Source of the DNA: Ancylomarina sp048268005
Lineage (GTDB): Bacteria > Bacteroidota > Bacteroidia > Bacteroidales > Marinifilaceae
Direction of reading: 5' to 3'
Assembly (NCBI GenBank): GCA_048268005.1
Contig: JBLWWJ010000001.1
Span: 124,001 to 188,000, forward strand
DNA length: 64,000 nucleotides
Made by a program: the position numbers and the translations under genes. Below are positions 8,519 through 17,031 of the stretch, in pieces. The notes beneath the pieces are model-generated. The model worked only from the letters and a program-made list of their open reading frames with translations, was not told where the DNA came from and did no database searches. Within the stretch, counting starts at the first letter, position 1, and the number at the start of each line of letters is the position of its first letter.

Positions 8519-11020
8519 ATGAACAAAATACAAGAAGCTCTAGCTAAACTCTTCGAAGAATATCGTATCGTTTTTTGGTACGACGAGAACAAAGAGATGA
8601 CAGAACAGTTCGAGAATATTTCTTTGGATGAGGTTGAGAAAATACATGTGCAGAATAATGCCTTTGAGATAAAATATCGAGTGACTCGTCAACACTCTAA
8701 TCAACGTTTTCTTCTTTATTTTGAAATCGCTCGTCCACATCTAACTGATAATTGGTTGTTAGATTTGGAGTTGGCCAACTATGTTTTTCATACCGATCAG
8801 GCCTCTCTCTTTGTACAGGAATTGGGCTTAGATTTTGATAAGAAAGAAGTGATTGAAAAGCATATCCAGTTTTTTATAAGTAAGGAGCGACGTGCAAAAT
8901 TCACAAAATTGGTTCACGCAGATGATGATGATAAAGGCTTAAAATATAAAATGTTATCTATTGTCTTGTCAACCACTAGGATTGACTTGAATGGTTTGCT
9001 TTTAGCTCATGCCGAAGCAATAAATAATGAGAAAGTAGAACATATCGATAAGGAATTAGAGCGATACAAGCTCAAAGACTTTTATTGGAAGGAAATTGCA
9101 AATCACTACAATTATCTGAATGAGGAGCCTTCCATATATGATTTCTTGATGGAGGTGTTTTCAACTAATTCAGCCTTGGTAGAAAAATCAGAAGATACCT
9201 TGTCTGGTGAATCTCGTTTGTTTTTATCCTTATGGAAAGATGCGATTTCTTATCAACAGGTTTTTAGAGATTTATCCGATAAAATAGCAGTTGATTTGGG
9301 TGTTGAAGATAAACTGAATATCATGAAATTGGAAGATGTTCTCCCAGGAGATCTTTTCCGTTTAACAGATCTTCGTATCATTTCAGATTTGTCGCATCGT
9401 ATTGTAGAACAAAACATCAACGAGGATCAGCTGGCTAAAATTGTCAAGCAGCGTCAGAATAAATACTGGTACACCGATTTTAAGAACTATTATATTTGTC
9501 TTGATCATGCATCCAAATTGATCAGCGAGATTAAGAAAAACAAGGAAATGGTTTTCTCTTCCTTTCACGAAGGGATAAGAAATTATGCAGGTGAATTATC
9601 GCAGATCGATTATCACTATCGTAAATTCATTTACCATTACCGCCAGACCAAGCAGAATAGGGTCTTAGAACCCTTGGCTGAGCGAATTTACAAAGTGTAC
9701 AGCAACGATTATTTAGTGGAGATAAATAATGCCTGGCAGAATGTACTGGATAAGCAAAAGAATTGGCCTTGTGATTTAAAGTCAAACAACTCGCATTTTT
9801 TCAACGCAATGGTAGAGCCCTATTTGAAAAAGAAACAGCGACTTTTTGTGATTGTTTCTGATGCTTTCCGTTATGAATGTGCAGCAGAGTTAATGCAAAA
9901 CATACAGAATGAAAATCGTTTTGCTGGAGATTTGGATTATATGTTTACAGGCTTACCATCTTATACACAGTTAGGCATGAGCGCATTGATGCCTCACCAG
10001 GAAATGGCCTTTGCAGACAATTCAGATAGCATTCAGATTGATGGGATGAGTTCACAGGGAATTGTGGGTAGAACAAAAGTTTTACAAAATTCTTCAGGTG
10101 TGCGTGGAACGGCTATTAATGCGGAAGAATTCATGCGAATGAATGCCGCAACCGATGGTCGTGAATTTGTCAAACAATACGATCTTATTTATATATTCCA
10201 CAATAGAATTGATAAGGTGGGCGATGATAAAACCAGTGAAGATAAGGTCTTTGATGCCGCAGCAGAGGAAATTGATTACTTGTTGGATGTGGTGAAGAAA
10301 ATTGGGAATATGAATGGAAATCATGTTCTTATAACGGCTGATCATGGTTTCATCTACCAACACCATAAATTGGAAGAAAGTGATTACTCCAGTTTAAAAG
10401 TGGAAGGAGATATTTGGAAAGAAAACCGTCGTTTTGTCGTAGGACATAATCTACAGAAGAATAAATCCTTCATGCATTTTGCATCCAATCAAATAGGTTT
10501 AATGGGAGAAGCTGAAATTTTGATACCAAAATCAATCAGCCGATTACGAATAAAAGGTTCGGGGTCTCGATTTATTCATGGTGGAGCTTCTTTACAGGAG
10601 ATCGTAATTCCTTTGATCAAAGTAAGTCGCAAGCGTGAGGATACAACGAGTCAGGTTGAGGTTGACATTATTAAATCAACCGATACCATTACAACAAATA
10701 TTTTACCGGTGTCATTTATTCAAACCGATTTGGCCAGCGAGAAAGTATTACCACGAGATATTAGGGTAGCACTTTATGCAGAAGATGGCACTCAGATAAG
10801 TGATCAGTTTACCTATCTTTTCGATATGAGCGAAGGCAGCGAACGACAGAGAGAAGTGAAATACCGCTTCCATTTAAGTTCGGTGGCAAGCAGCACTTAT
10901 AAAGGTCAGCGAATCAAATTAAGATTGGAAGAACCAGTTGAAGCTTCTACCAAATGGAAGTTATATAAGGAATTCTTTTATACCTTAAACATTTCGTTTA
11001 CAAACGATTTTGATTTTTAA
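8519..11020 (+). CDS. pglZ: BREX alkaline-phosphatase-superfamily protein PglZ
   Basis: PglZ is a core component of every BREX type. It belongs to the alkaline phosphatase superfamily and recent work on the family points to metal-dependent phosphodiesterase or nuclease activity. The 833-residue length is normal for the type 1 (type A) protein. The metal-site motifs are visible: VSDAFRYE (about residues 446-453, with D448 in the nucleophile/metal region) and TADHGF (606-611, D608 and H609). The N-terminal ~400 residues are helical and charged. The gene starts at 8519, 53 bases after the nuclease-WYL gene, and brxL follows 18 bases after its stop, so one operon is likely. Confidence 0.95.
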   Translation: MNKIQEALAKLFEEYRIVFWYDENKEMTEQFENISLDEVEKIHVQNNAFEIKYRVTRQHSNQRFLLYFEIARPHLTDNWLLDLELANYVFHTDQASLFVQELGLDFDKKEVIEKHIQFFISKERRAKFTKLVHADDDDKGLKYKMLSIVLSTTRIDLNGLLLAHAEAINNEKVEHIDKELERYKLKDFYWKEIANHYNYLNEEPSIYDFLMEVFSTNSALVEKSEDTLSGESRLFLSLWKDAISYQQVFRDLSDKIAVDLGVEDKLNIMKLEDVLPGDLFRLTDLRIISDLSHRIVEQNINEDQLAKIVKQRQNKYWYTDFKNYYICLDHASKLISEIKKNKEMVFSSFHEGIRNYAGELSQIDYHYRKFIYHYRQTKQNRVLEPLAERIYKVYSNDYLVEINNAWQNVLDKQKNWPCDLKSNNSHFFNAMVEPYLKKKQRLFVIVSDAFRYECAAELMQNIQNENRFAGDLDYMFTGLPSYTQLGMSALMPHQEMAFADNSDSIQIDGMSSQGIVGRTKVLQNSSGVRGTAINAEEFMRMNAATDGREFVKQYDLIYIFHNRIDKVGDDKTSEDKVFDAAAEEIDYLLDVVKKIGNMNGNHVLITADHGFIYQHHKLEESDYSSLKVEGDIWKENRRFVVGHNLQKNKSFMHFASNQIGLMGEAEILIPKSISRLRIKGSGSRFIHGGASLQEIVIPLIKVSRKREDTTSQVEVDIIKSTDTITTNILPVSFIQTDLASEKVLPRDIRVALYAEDGTQISDQFTYLFDMSEGSERQREVKYRFHLSSVASSTYKGQRIKLRLEEPVEASTKWKLYKEFFYTLNISFTNDFDF

Positions 11021-11038
11021 CGACTAAATCCTAATAGT

Positions 11039-13039
11039 ATGCAATCACTTAACGAGATCATCAACCAATATTTTGCAGGTAAGGTCGTTCGAAAAGATCT
11101 GACGAAAATTATTAAGGGAAATGCAATTGTTCCTTCTTACGTTCTGGAATATTTATTAGGGCAGTATTGTGCATCTAATGATGAAGAAACAATTAATCAG
11201 GGGGTTGATGCCGTTAAAAATATCATCATGCAGCATTTTGTGCATCGTGATGAAGCACAAATCATTAAATCGACTATCCGTGAAAAGGGCTCACATCGGA
11301 TTATTGATAAAGTGTCGGTGCGTTTGAACGATAAAAAGGATGTTTACGAGGCTTCTTTTGCGAATTTGGGTTTGAATAAGGTTGTAATTCAAACTGAAAC
11401 GATCAAAAAACATAAAAAACTTTTAACATCTGGTGTTTGGTGTATCGCGACATTGAGTTACGAACCCAGTGAAGAAAGGGGGCATGTGCCTTGGATCATT
11501 GATAATTTGAAACCGATTCAGATTGCAAACATCGATTTGGACGAATATAAGGAAACAAGGAAGAGCTTTACCAAGGAGCAATGGGTTGATCTTTTATTGC
11601 AAACCATAGGCTTAAATCCTGAAGAATTTACCTTTCGTTCTAAATTGCTTCAATTGTCCCGTCTGGTGCCTTTTGCCGAGAATAATTATAATTTTATTGA
11701 ATTGGGACCTAAAGGAACAGGTAAATCCCATATCTATTCCGAACTGTCTCCTCATGGTATCCTGATTTCTGGAGGAGAGGTCACTAAAGCAAAATTATTT
11801 GTAAACAATAGTAATGGCGAGATTGGTTTAGTGGGCTATTGGGATGTGATTTCCTATGATGAATTTGCGGGTAAATCAAAACGTGCTGACAAAGGCCTAG
11901 TTGACATCATGAAAAATTACATGGCCAACAAATCCTTTTCAAGAGGTACTCAGGTCTATGGCGCAGCTGCATCTATGGTTTTTGTTGGGAATACGGATCA
12001 CTCTGTTCCATACATGCTAAAACAAAGCAACTTGTTTGAAGCCTTGCCAACAGAATATTATGATACGGCTTTTCTGGATCGTATTCACACTTATATTCCT
12101 GGTTGGGAGGTTCAAAAACTGAGGAATGAAATGTTCACTGATGGATATGGTTTTATAGTTGATTATTTGGCTGAAGTCTTGCGCGAATTGCGAAAAGAAG
12201 ACTATACTCAAGCTTATCGTGAGTATTTTGAACTTTCCGACTCCATTACGACGCGTGATAAGGATGCCATCTCTAAATCATTCTCAGGTCTGGTTAAGGT
12301 GATTTATCCGCATGGGGAATTTACCGAAGAGGAGGGAATCGAACTGCTCAATTTCTCAATAGAGAATCGTAAGAGAGTAAAGCAACAGCTTATTAAAATG
12401 GATGAAACCTTTGAGGAGGTTGATTTTAGCTACACCATTAAATCCTCCGGAAAAAAAATCACTGTTGAGACATTAGAGGTCTTAGAAGTCTTCGGTAGAA
12501 AAGAGCCTGAAGAGTTTAAAGACGAAAATACCGATGAGAAACAAATCAACAATAAACCTCTGGCTTTAAAGGAAGGGCAGGAGATTATCTTCGAAAACCA
12601 AACGGGTATTTCCTATAAGCAACTTTTTAAACAATATTTGCAAAACACATCAGAGATTCATCTGATAGATCCATACATTCGTCTGCCTTATCAGTTCCGT
12701 AATCTAATGGAATTCGCTCAATTGATAGCTTCTACAAAGGAGAACGGACAAGAAGTGACATTTCACTTAACCACAAACAACAATGAGGAATACATTGAAA
12801 ATTCACGGGATTCTTTTACTGAAATCGAAGATTCGTTGGCATCAATTGGGATAAGGTTTTCTTATGAATTTGATGAGGAAGTTCATGATCGATCGATTAA
12901 TCTTGACAATGGGTGGAAAATTATTCTAGGTCGTGGATTAGACATCTTCCAAAAAACAAATGGGCGATTAGATATCGCTGAATATGATCAGAATAAACGC
13001 AGATGCAAGGGATGTGAAATCACTTATTTAAAAAAATAA
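11039..13039 (+). CDS. brxL: BREX AAA+ protein BrxL with MIT_C-like (PLD-fold) C terminus
   Basis: BrxL is the AAA+ effector/regulator of type 1 BREX and forms ring complexes on DNA. The N-terminal ~190 residues match the BrxL DNA-binding region in position. The Walker A motif GPKGTGKS is at about 223-230, followed by the Walker B-like VISYDEFAG and a sensor-like VFVGNTD. Characterised BrxL proteins end in a Lon-like protease domain. Here, after about residue 515, the sequence instead resembles the MIT C-terminal (MIT_C, phospholipase D-like) domain of MITD1, with IDPYIRLPYQ, HDRSI (616-620), DNGWKI and GRGLDIF. No Lon Ser/Lys dyad is evident. It is the last gene of the BREX operon and is followed by a terminator at 13056. 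Confidence 0.9.
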   Translation: MQSLNEIINQYFAGKVVRKDLTKIIKGNAIVPSYVLEYLLGQYCASNDEETINQGVDAVKNIIMQHFVHRDEAQIIKSTIREKGSHRIIDKVSVRLNDKKDVYEASFANLGLNKVVIQTETIKKHKKLLTSGVWCIATLSYEPSEERGHVPWIIDNLKPIQIANIDLDEYKETRKSFTKEQWVDLLLQTIGLNPEEFTFRSKLLQLSRLVPFAENNYNFIELGPKGTGKSHIYSELSPHGILISGGEVTKAKLFVNNSNGEIGLVGYWDVISYDEFAGKSKRADKGLVDIMKNYMANKSFSRGTQVYGAAASMVFVGNTDHSVPYMLKQSNLFEALPTEYYDTAFLDRIHTYIPGWEVQKLRNEMFTDGYGFIVDYLAEVLRELRKEDYTQAYREYFELSDSITTRDKDAISKSFSGLVKVIYPHGEFTEEEGIELLNFSIENRKRVKQQLIKMDETFEEVDFSYTIKSSGKKITVETLEVLEVFGRKEPEEFKDENTDEKQINNKPLALKEGQEIIFENQTGISYKQLFKQYLQNTSEIHLIDPYIRLPYQFRNLMEFAQLIASTKENGQEVTFHLTTNNNEEYIENSRDSFTEIEDSLASIGIRFSYEFDEEVHDRSINLDNGWKIILGRGLDIFQKTNGRLDIAEYDQNKRRCKGCEITYLKK

Positions 13040-13055
13040 GAAAGTCATATAAAAC

Positions 13056-13096
13056 AAGAGCTTCTTGGTGTGTAAATTCATTAAGAAGCTTTTGTT
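13056..13096. terminator. Bidirectional terminator between brxL and the sigma-54 activator
   Basis: AAGAGCTTCTT and AAGAAGCTTTT pair over 11 positions with one G-U and are followed on the plus strand by TGTTTTTG. The hairpin lies between two convergent genes and can serve both. Confidence 0.75.
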
Positions 13097-13139
13097 TTTG
13101 TATTGATGTCTTAAATTCTTTTTTTAATCTTAGGTGTAA

Positions 13140-14573
13140 TTAGTGCAAGCCGTATTTGTTGATTTTGGCTTTTAATGTGTTTAAGACAATTCCCAAGTCT
13201 TTTGCTGTTTGTGTTTTGTTTTTATGGTTGATTTTTAAAACTTTTTGAATATGAGTTTTTTCAACCTCTTCAAGTAATAATGAATATGAAGGATCTGGAT
13301 AGCAAAATCTTTCAGGCAGATCTTTTGTTTCAACCATCGTGTCACAAAAAACATAGAACCGTTCAATCAAATTTTCAAGTTCTCTTACATTGCCAGGGTA
13401 TGGGTAAGATAAAATAAGTTCCTCTGCTTCTTCCGAGAATTGCAAGATGTTACTTTTTTTAAGCATTAATTTCTTGGTCTTAAGAAAATGCTTTGTTAAT
13501 TCTTTTATCTCAGCTTTTCCTCTTTCTGCCAAATTCGGAAGTTTAAGCTCGGCCACAGATAATCGATAATAGAGATCCCACCGGAACATTTCATTTTTGC
13601 ATAGTTGATACAAGTTTCGGTGTGTTGCAACTATTATTCGAACATCTATTTTTTTTGTTTTGCCTCCAATGGGTTGTATTTCGCCTTCTTGAAGTATTCT
13701 TAATAAACTCTGTTGCAGTTGAGGAGAAATATCTCCTACCTCATCAAGAAAGATAGTACCACCGTTCGCTTCTTCGAAATAACCTATATGGTTTTTATCA
13801 GCTCCAGTAAAAGAACCTTTTTTGTGACCAAAAAGTCTAGATTCTAAAAGTTCATCTCTCAAGGCAGAACAATTAATTGAGATAAAGGCTTTTGATTTCC
13901 TTGATGAGTTCTGATGGATAAATTTAGCCAGATGTTCTTTTCCTGTTCCGCTGTCACCATATATTACAGTAGTAACCTGATCTGTGAATGCGATTCTTTC
14001 AGCTTTCTTATAAACAGTTTGTAGGCTTTTGGTGATTAGATAATCTGTTTCTTTTCTTTTTTCACCAGACATTGATTTTTCCCAAATTGCAGTTGAGAAA
14101 ATCTCAGGATGATCATCAATTTTTATTTCAATCAATTCAGGATTAGTGCCACTTTTAGTATACTGTGCAGCTCGAGTTTGCAAAAGCCTTGTTTTAAATT
14201 TTAGACTAGTGTGTAGGATGTACCAGCTCATTTGCATTGCTGATGTTCCTGGTGAAAAAAAGATATCTATTTCGTCATCTTTATAATTCGATAGTACTCT
14301 GATAATTTTAGGGTATATCTCTCCTATGTTAATGACATCTTCAACATATAGGCACAAGGGTTCAATAGTGTGTCTAAAGTCATTTTGAATGACTTTCATA
14401 AGTTGAATTATAGAATTTTCCCCCTTTTCGTTTGCATATAAAATGATATGTCTATCGTAATCATCCCAAAAATATTGATGAAACGAATAGCTTGGACCAT
14501 TTGTATTTACAGTCTTTCTATCTTCCAAGAAATCGTGATTGTGTGCGATCCAGCTGATTAGGATTTTACTCAT
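13140..14573 (-). CDS. CARF-like/sigma-54 transcriptional activator (RtcR architecture)
   Basis: This is a sigma-54 enhancer-binding protein of 477 residues. The N-terminal ~165 residues look like a CARF/Rossmann nucleotide-sensing domain, with the signature SPGTSAMQMSW at ~107-117, the same layout as RtcR, which senses RNA-repair-type ligands. The AAA+ domain has Walker A GDSGTGKE (206-213), the sigma-54-contact loop GSFTGA (253-258, canonical GAFTGA with one change), Walker B GGTIFLDE (271-278) and PGNVRELEN (393-401). A Fis-type helix-turn-helix fills the last ~40 residues (NKTQTAKDLGIVLNTLKAKI). It is divergent from the MBL-E2-4TM operon, with a sigma-54-like promoter in the 127-base spacer, so it probably activates that operon when a nucleotide or RNA-damage ligand appears. 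Confidence 0.88.
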   Translation of the reverse strand: MSKILISWIAHNHDFLEDRKTVNTNGPSYSFHQYFWDDYDRHIILYANEKGENSIIQLMKVIQNDFRHTIEPLCLYVEDVINIGEIYPKIIRVLSNYKDDEIDIFFSPGTSAMQMSWYILHTSLKFKTRLLQTRAAQYTKSGTNPELIEIKIDDHPEIFSTAIWEKSMSGEKRKETDYLITKSLQTVYKKAERIAFTDQVTTVIYGDSGTGKEHLAKFIHQNSSRKSKAFISINCSALRDELLESRLFGHKKGSFTGADKNHIGYFEEANGGTIFLDEVGDISPQLQQSLLRILQEGEIQPIGGKTKKIDVRIIVATHRNLYQLCKNEMFRWDLYYRLSVAELKLPNLAERGKAEIKELTKHFLKTKKLMLKKSNILQFSEEAEELILSYPYPGNVRELENLIERFYVFCDTMVETKDLPERFCYPDPSYSLLLEEVEKTHIQKVLKINHKNKTQTAKDLGIVLNTLKAKINKYGLH

Positions 14574-14656
14574 AATGTGTCAATAATTGATAGGTTAAAG
14601 TCAAATGGTGATAATGTAAAAATAGGTAATATATTGAAAGTTAGCAACATAAAATT

Positions 14657-14672
14657 TGGCATTTGTTTTGGC
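14657..14672 (+). promoter_or_regulatory. Candidate sigma-54 promoter of the MBL-E2-4TM operon
   Basis: TGGCATTTGTTTTGGC resembles the -24/-12 consensus (TGGCAC-N5-TTGC). The -24 element is good. The -12 GC is one base further away than canonical, or the element has G for C at canonical spacing. Transcription would begin near 14684, about 17 bases before the ATG at 14701. The adjacent divergent gene encodes a sigma-54 activator, which strengthens the case. Confidence 0.5.
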
Positions 14673-14700
14673 ATATCAGAGGAAATAAAAAACAAATTTT

Positions 14701-15813
14701 ATGAAACGAATCACTCATTTTAATGTAGGTAACGGAAGCTGTTGCCTTGTTGAGGCAAAAGATTTTGTAATGATCGTAGATCTCAACAAAACAGAGGATA
14801 AAGAATCCTCGTATGAATTATTAAAACCTTTTTTTCGCAAGAAAGATGGGAAGGATTGTATTGATGTTCTATGTATTACACATGGCGATGAAGATCATTG
14901 TTTGAATTATGGCAAATTTCAGGAAGAGATCGATGCTGGGAATTTAACCATTGGAACCATCTGGCATCAGGGTTATGATCGAACTCAGGTAGAGAAAAAG
15001 AAGGATTTGCCAGAAGATTACAAAATTCTGCAAAAAGAAATAGATAGAAGGAAGGATGTCACAAATCCTGGATTTGGAGATTTGCAAATTGCCTTGCGTG
15101 CTGGCGATACAGAATCGGAAGCTTTTGAAGGTGTTGAATATCCCTCTGATTTAAGCCTGAAATCAATAAGCCCTTTGGAAGGTGAGGATGAAAACTCCGA
15201 TTACAATCACAACGATTTGTCATTAGTATTCAACTTGAATTTTGATGATTTGGATGGAATGCTATTTACTGGAGATTCTAGTTCAAAATATTGGCAGGAC
15301 GAAATTATTCCAGAATATCTCGACGATAATGAAGGTGATGCTGAGGCAAAATATTTAGTGGCTGCTCATCATGGCTCATATTCCTTTTTTGGAGAGGACA
15401 GAGATGAAGTGCGTAATGCGGATCCATCTCCTTATAATTATGAGGCTCTGGACAAAATCAAGCCTCATGAATTAATCCTTTCGGCTAAAGATAAATTTCC
15501 AATTAATGGCGATTCCAATGGTGATGAACCACCTCATTATGCCGCATGGAAATGGTATCACAAGTGGTTCCGGGATAATCGTGAGGTCAAGGAAGATGAC
15601 AAACATCCGGATTGTTTTCATTACACCAGTGAAGGTAATATTCAGTTAGAATTTAAGAATAAGAAATGGAAGCTTAATGATGATTGGGACCACAACAAGG
15701 CGATAAAATTAATTGAGCAGGCTCAAAGAGTTGCTGCCTTGCAGTCTGCAGGTGGTTTGATAATTGATGACATGAAACCAAAACCTGTACACTATTATGG
15801 AGATAAATATTAA
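14701..15813 (+). CDS. ComEC-type metallo-beta-lactamase-fold hydrolase
   Basis: This 370-residue cytosolic protein has the metallo-beta-lactamase fold. The metal-binding signature THGDEDH (residues 60-66, H61/D63/D65/H66) is followed by a TGDSS strand-loop and an AAHHGS motif. The pattern matches the soluble MBL domains related to ComEC/Rec2, several of which act as nucleases or phosphodiesterases and are common in defence islands. It is the first gene of a tight operon, and the next gene overlaps its end by 17 bases. It should be controlled by the divergent sigma-54 activator. The substrate is unknown; nucleic acid, cyclic nucleotide or a conjugate are all possible. Confidence 0.75.
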   Translation: MKRITHFNVGNGSCCLVEAKDFVMIVDLNKTEDKESSYELLKPFFRKKDGKDCIDVLCITHGDEDHCLNYGKFQEEIDAGNLTIGTIWHQGYDRTQVEKKKDLPEDYKILQKEIDRRKDVTNPGFGDLQIALRAGDTESEAFEGVEYPSDLSLKSISPLEGEDENSDYNHNDLSLVFNLNFDDLDGMLFTGDSSSKYWQDEIIPEYLDDNEGDAEAKYLVAAHHGSYSFFGEDRDEVRNADPSPYNYEALDKIKPHELILSAKDKFPINGDSNGDEPPHYAAWKWYHKWFRDNREVKEDDKHPDCFHYTSEGNIQLEFKNKKWKLNDDWDHNKAIKLIEQAQRVAALQSAGGLIIDDMKPKPVHYYGDKY

Positions 15814-16228
15814 AAAGTGGTTTCTACGACAAAAGGATGGATTGAAGATAATGGAAAAGCTGGGGAGGATTACTCAGCTTTCCATATCAGGAACTATTGT
15901 GTCTCCATGTTTTGAATTCAGTCTAAAACAACAGAATGATTTCTCAGGAGAAGATACGAGTGATATTGATTTCTCGAAATATCGAGTTCGAATAAAATTG
16001 ACTCCCGGGAATCAACCCATGGTTTCTATGATTAGAGGCTTAGAGCCAGGAAAACCGCCTCATACCTATCCGAATTGGAATTTATGTATGTATCATCCGA
16101 GTGAAATGATTTGGTCAGACAGTGGAAGTTTGGGTGCGGATATCTTACCGCTGATTTATACATGGTCTTATTTTTATGAGGTTTGGAAAGTTACAGGAGT
16201 TTGGTATGGTCGAGAGTATAAACACTAA
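15797..16228 (+). CDS. Small E2/UBC-like protein with conserved Cys
   Basis: This 143-residue protein resembles stand-alone prokaryotic E2 (ubiquitin-conjugating-like) proteins. The centre reads HTYPNWNLCMYHPSEMIW, where C97 in LCMYHP occupies the place of the catalytic Cys in the E2 pattern (H)P..Y..G.(I/L)CL.....W. The end, YFYEVWKVTGVWYG, matches the tail I recall for this small family. The chosen ATG overlaps the MBL gene by 17 bases; an ATG at 15851 would give 125 residues and start just before the first strand. No E1 or JAB gene is adjacent, as also seen in short type II CBASS operons. It may attach or handle a partner protein, perhaps the membrane protein next door. The E2 assignment rests on motif recall and is moderate. 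Confidence 0.55.
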   Translation: MEINIKKWFLRQKDGLKIMEKLGRITQLSISGTIVSPCFEFSLKQQNDFSGEDTSDIDFSKYRVRIKLTPGNQPMVSMIRGLEPGKPPHTYPNWNLCMYHPSEMIWSDSGSLGADILPLIYTWSYFYEVWKVTGVWYGREYKH

Positions 16229-16238
16229 AATTATTGAT

Positions 16239-16931
16239 ATGAAGATATTTGATGAATACAATTTAAAGGCACGAGTATTTCCAGTTCTAATTGCCACATT
16301 TCCCATAATCTTATTTCTACATGAGCAGTTCATGGGAGAGTTGAATTCACTTAAAGCACTTTTGAAATTTGAAGTTGTAGGGGAGACATCTCTTTTGCTA
16401 GTAATTCTTTGGTTTGTTTCAATGGTGAACAGGGAAATTAGTAAGGGGATGGAGAAATGTTATTACGGTGAACCCAGAGTCTTTCCTACAACCTATTTGA
16501 TGCTTTACTCGAACGATGTTCTGTCGGAGGAGATGAAAGATGTTTATAGAGCAAAAGTTACTCAACTTTTTAACAGGAAGACACTTTCGAAAGGACTGGA
16601 ACTTGAAAATCCGGAGGAAGCAAAAAAGCATATGGGTGAGGTGGCGCAACTCGTTTTGGATTCTTGTCGTGATGATACTTTGTTATTTAAGCACAACATC
16701 TGGTATGGCTTTTGGCGGAATCTGATTTCCGCAATTTTAATCGTGTTCCCATTTATTTTGGCAATAGTGATTTATAATTTCTATCACAGCGAGATTCCTA
16801 TAATCCAAGTTGGGTTTTTGATGGTGATATTAGTGATCATTGTTTTTCACAAACGAATATGGAAAGCAAATGCCGAACGATTTGCAAAGAAATTATTCTC
16901 AATATTCCTAGCTTTTAAGCAGGGTGATTAG
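16239..16931 (+). CDS. Four-helix membrane protein, candidate effector
   Basis: The ATG at 16239 lies 10 bases after the E2-like stop and gives 230 residues. In-frame ATGs at 16206 and 16176 would overlap the E2 gene. Two hydrophobic segments are near the N terminus (about 11-27 and 48-62) and two near the C terminus (about 165-208), separated by a ~100-residue soluble region with YGEPRVFPTTYLML and a helical, charged stretch. This 2+2 arrangement with a cytosolic insert recalls the membrane-disrupting effectors of CBASS and related systems, but no named family is recognised. Its place as third gene of the sigma-54-controlled operon suggests it is the killing or signalling output. Confidence 0.6.
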   Translation: MKIFDEYNLKARVFPVLIATFPIILFLHEQFMGELNSLKALLKFEVVGETSLLLVILWFVSMVNREISKGMEKCYYGEPRVFPTTYLMLYSNDVLSEEMKDVYRAKVTQLFNRKTLSKGLELENPEEAKKHMGEVAQLVLDSCRDDTLLFKHNIWYGFWRNLISAILIVFPFILAIVIYNFYHSEIPIIQVGFLMVILVIIVFHKRIWKANAERFAKKLFSIFLAFKQGD

Positions 16932-17031
16932 TGTCTTAGTAACCTAATTGTATTAGGTAGATCTTTATAAAAGCGTAGATTCAGACTGTTTGATGTAGAC
17001 TTGAATGTGCATAAATAAAAATTAAAGAAAA

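Noticed and set aside
16239..16931. Naming the 4TM protein as a known CBASS S-4TM effector
   Set aside because: Topology is suggestive but no sequence signature could be matched, and no CD-NTase gene is present.
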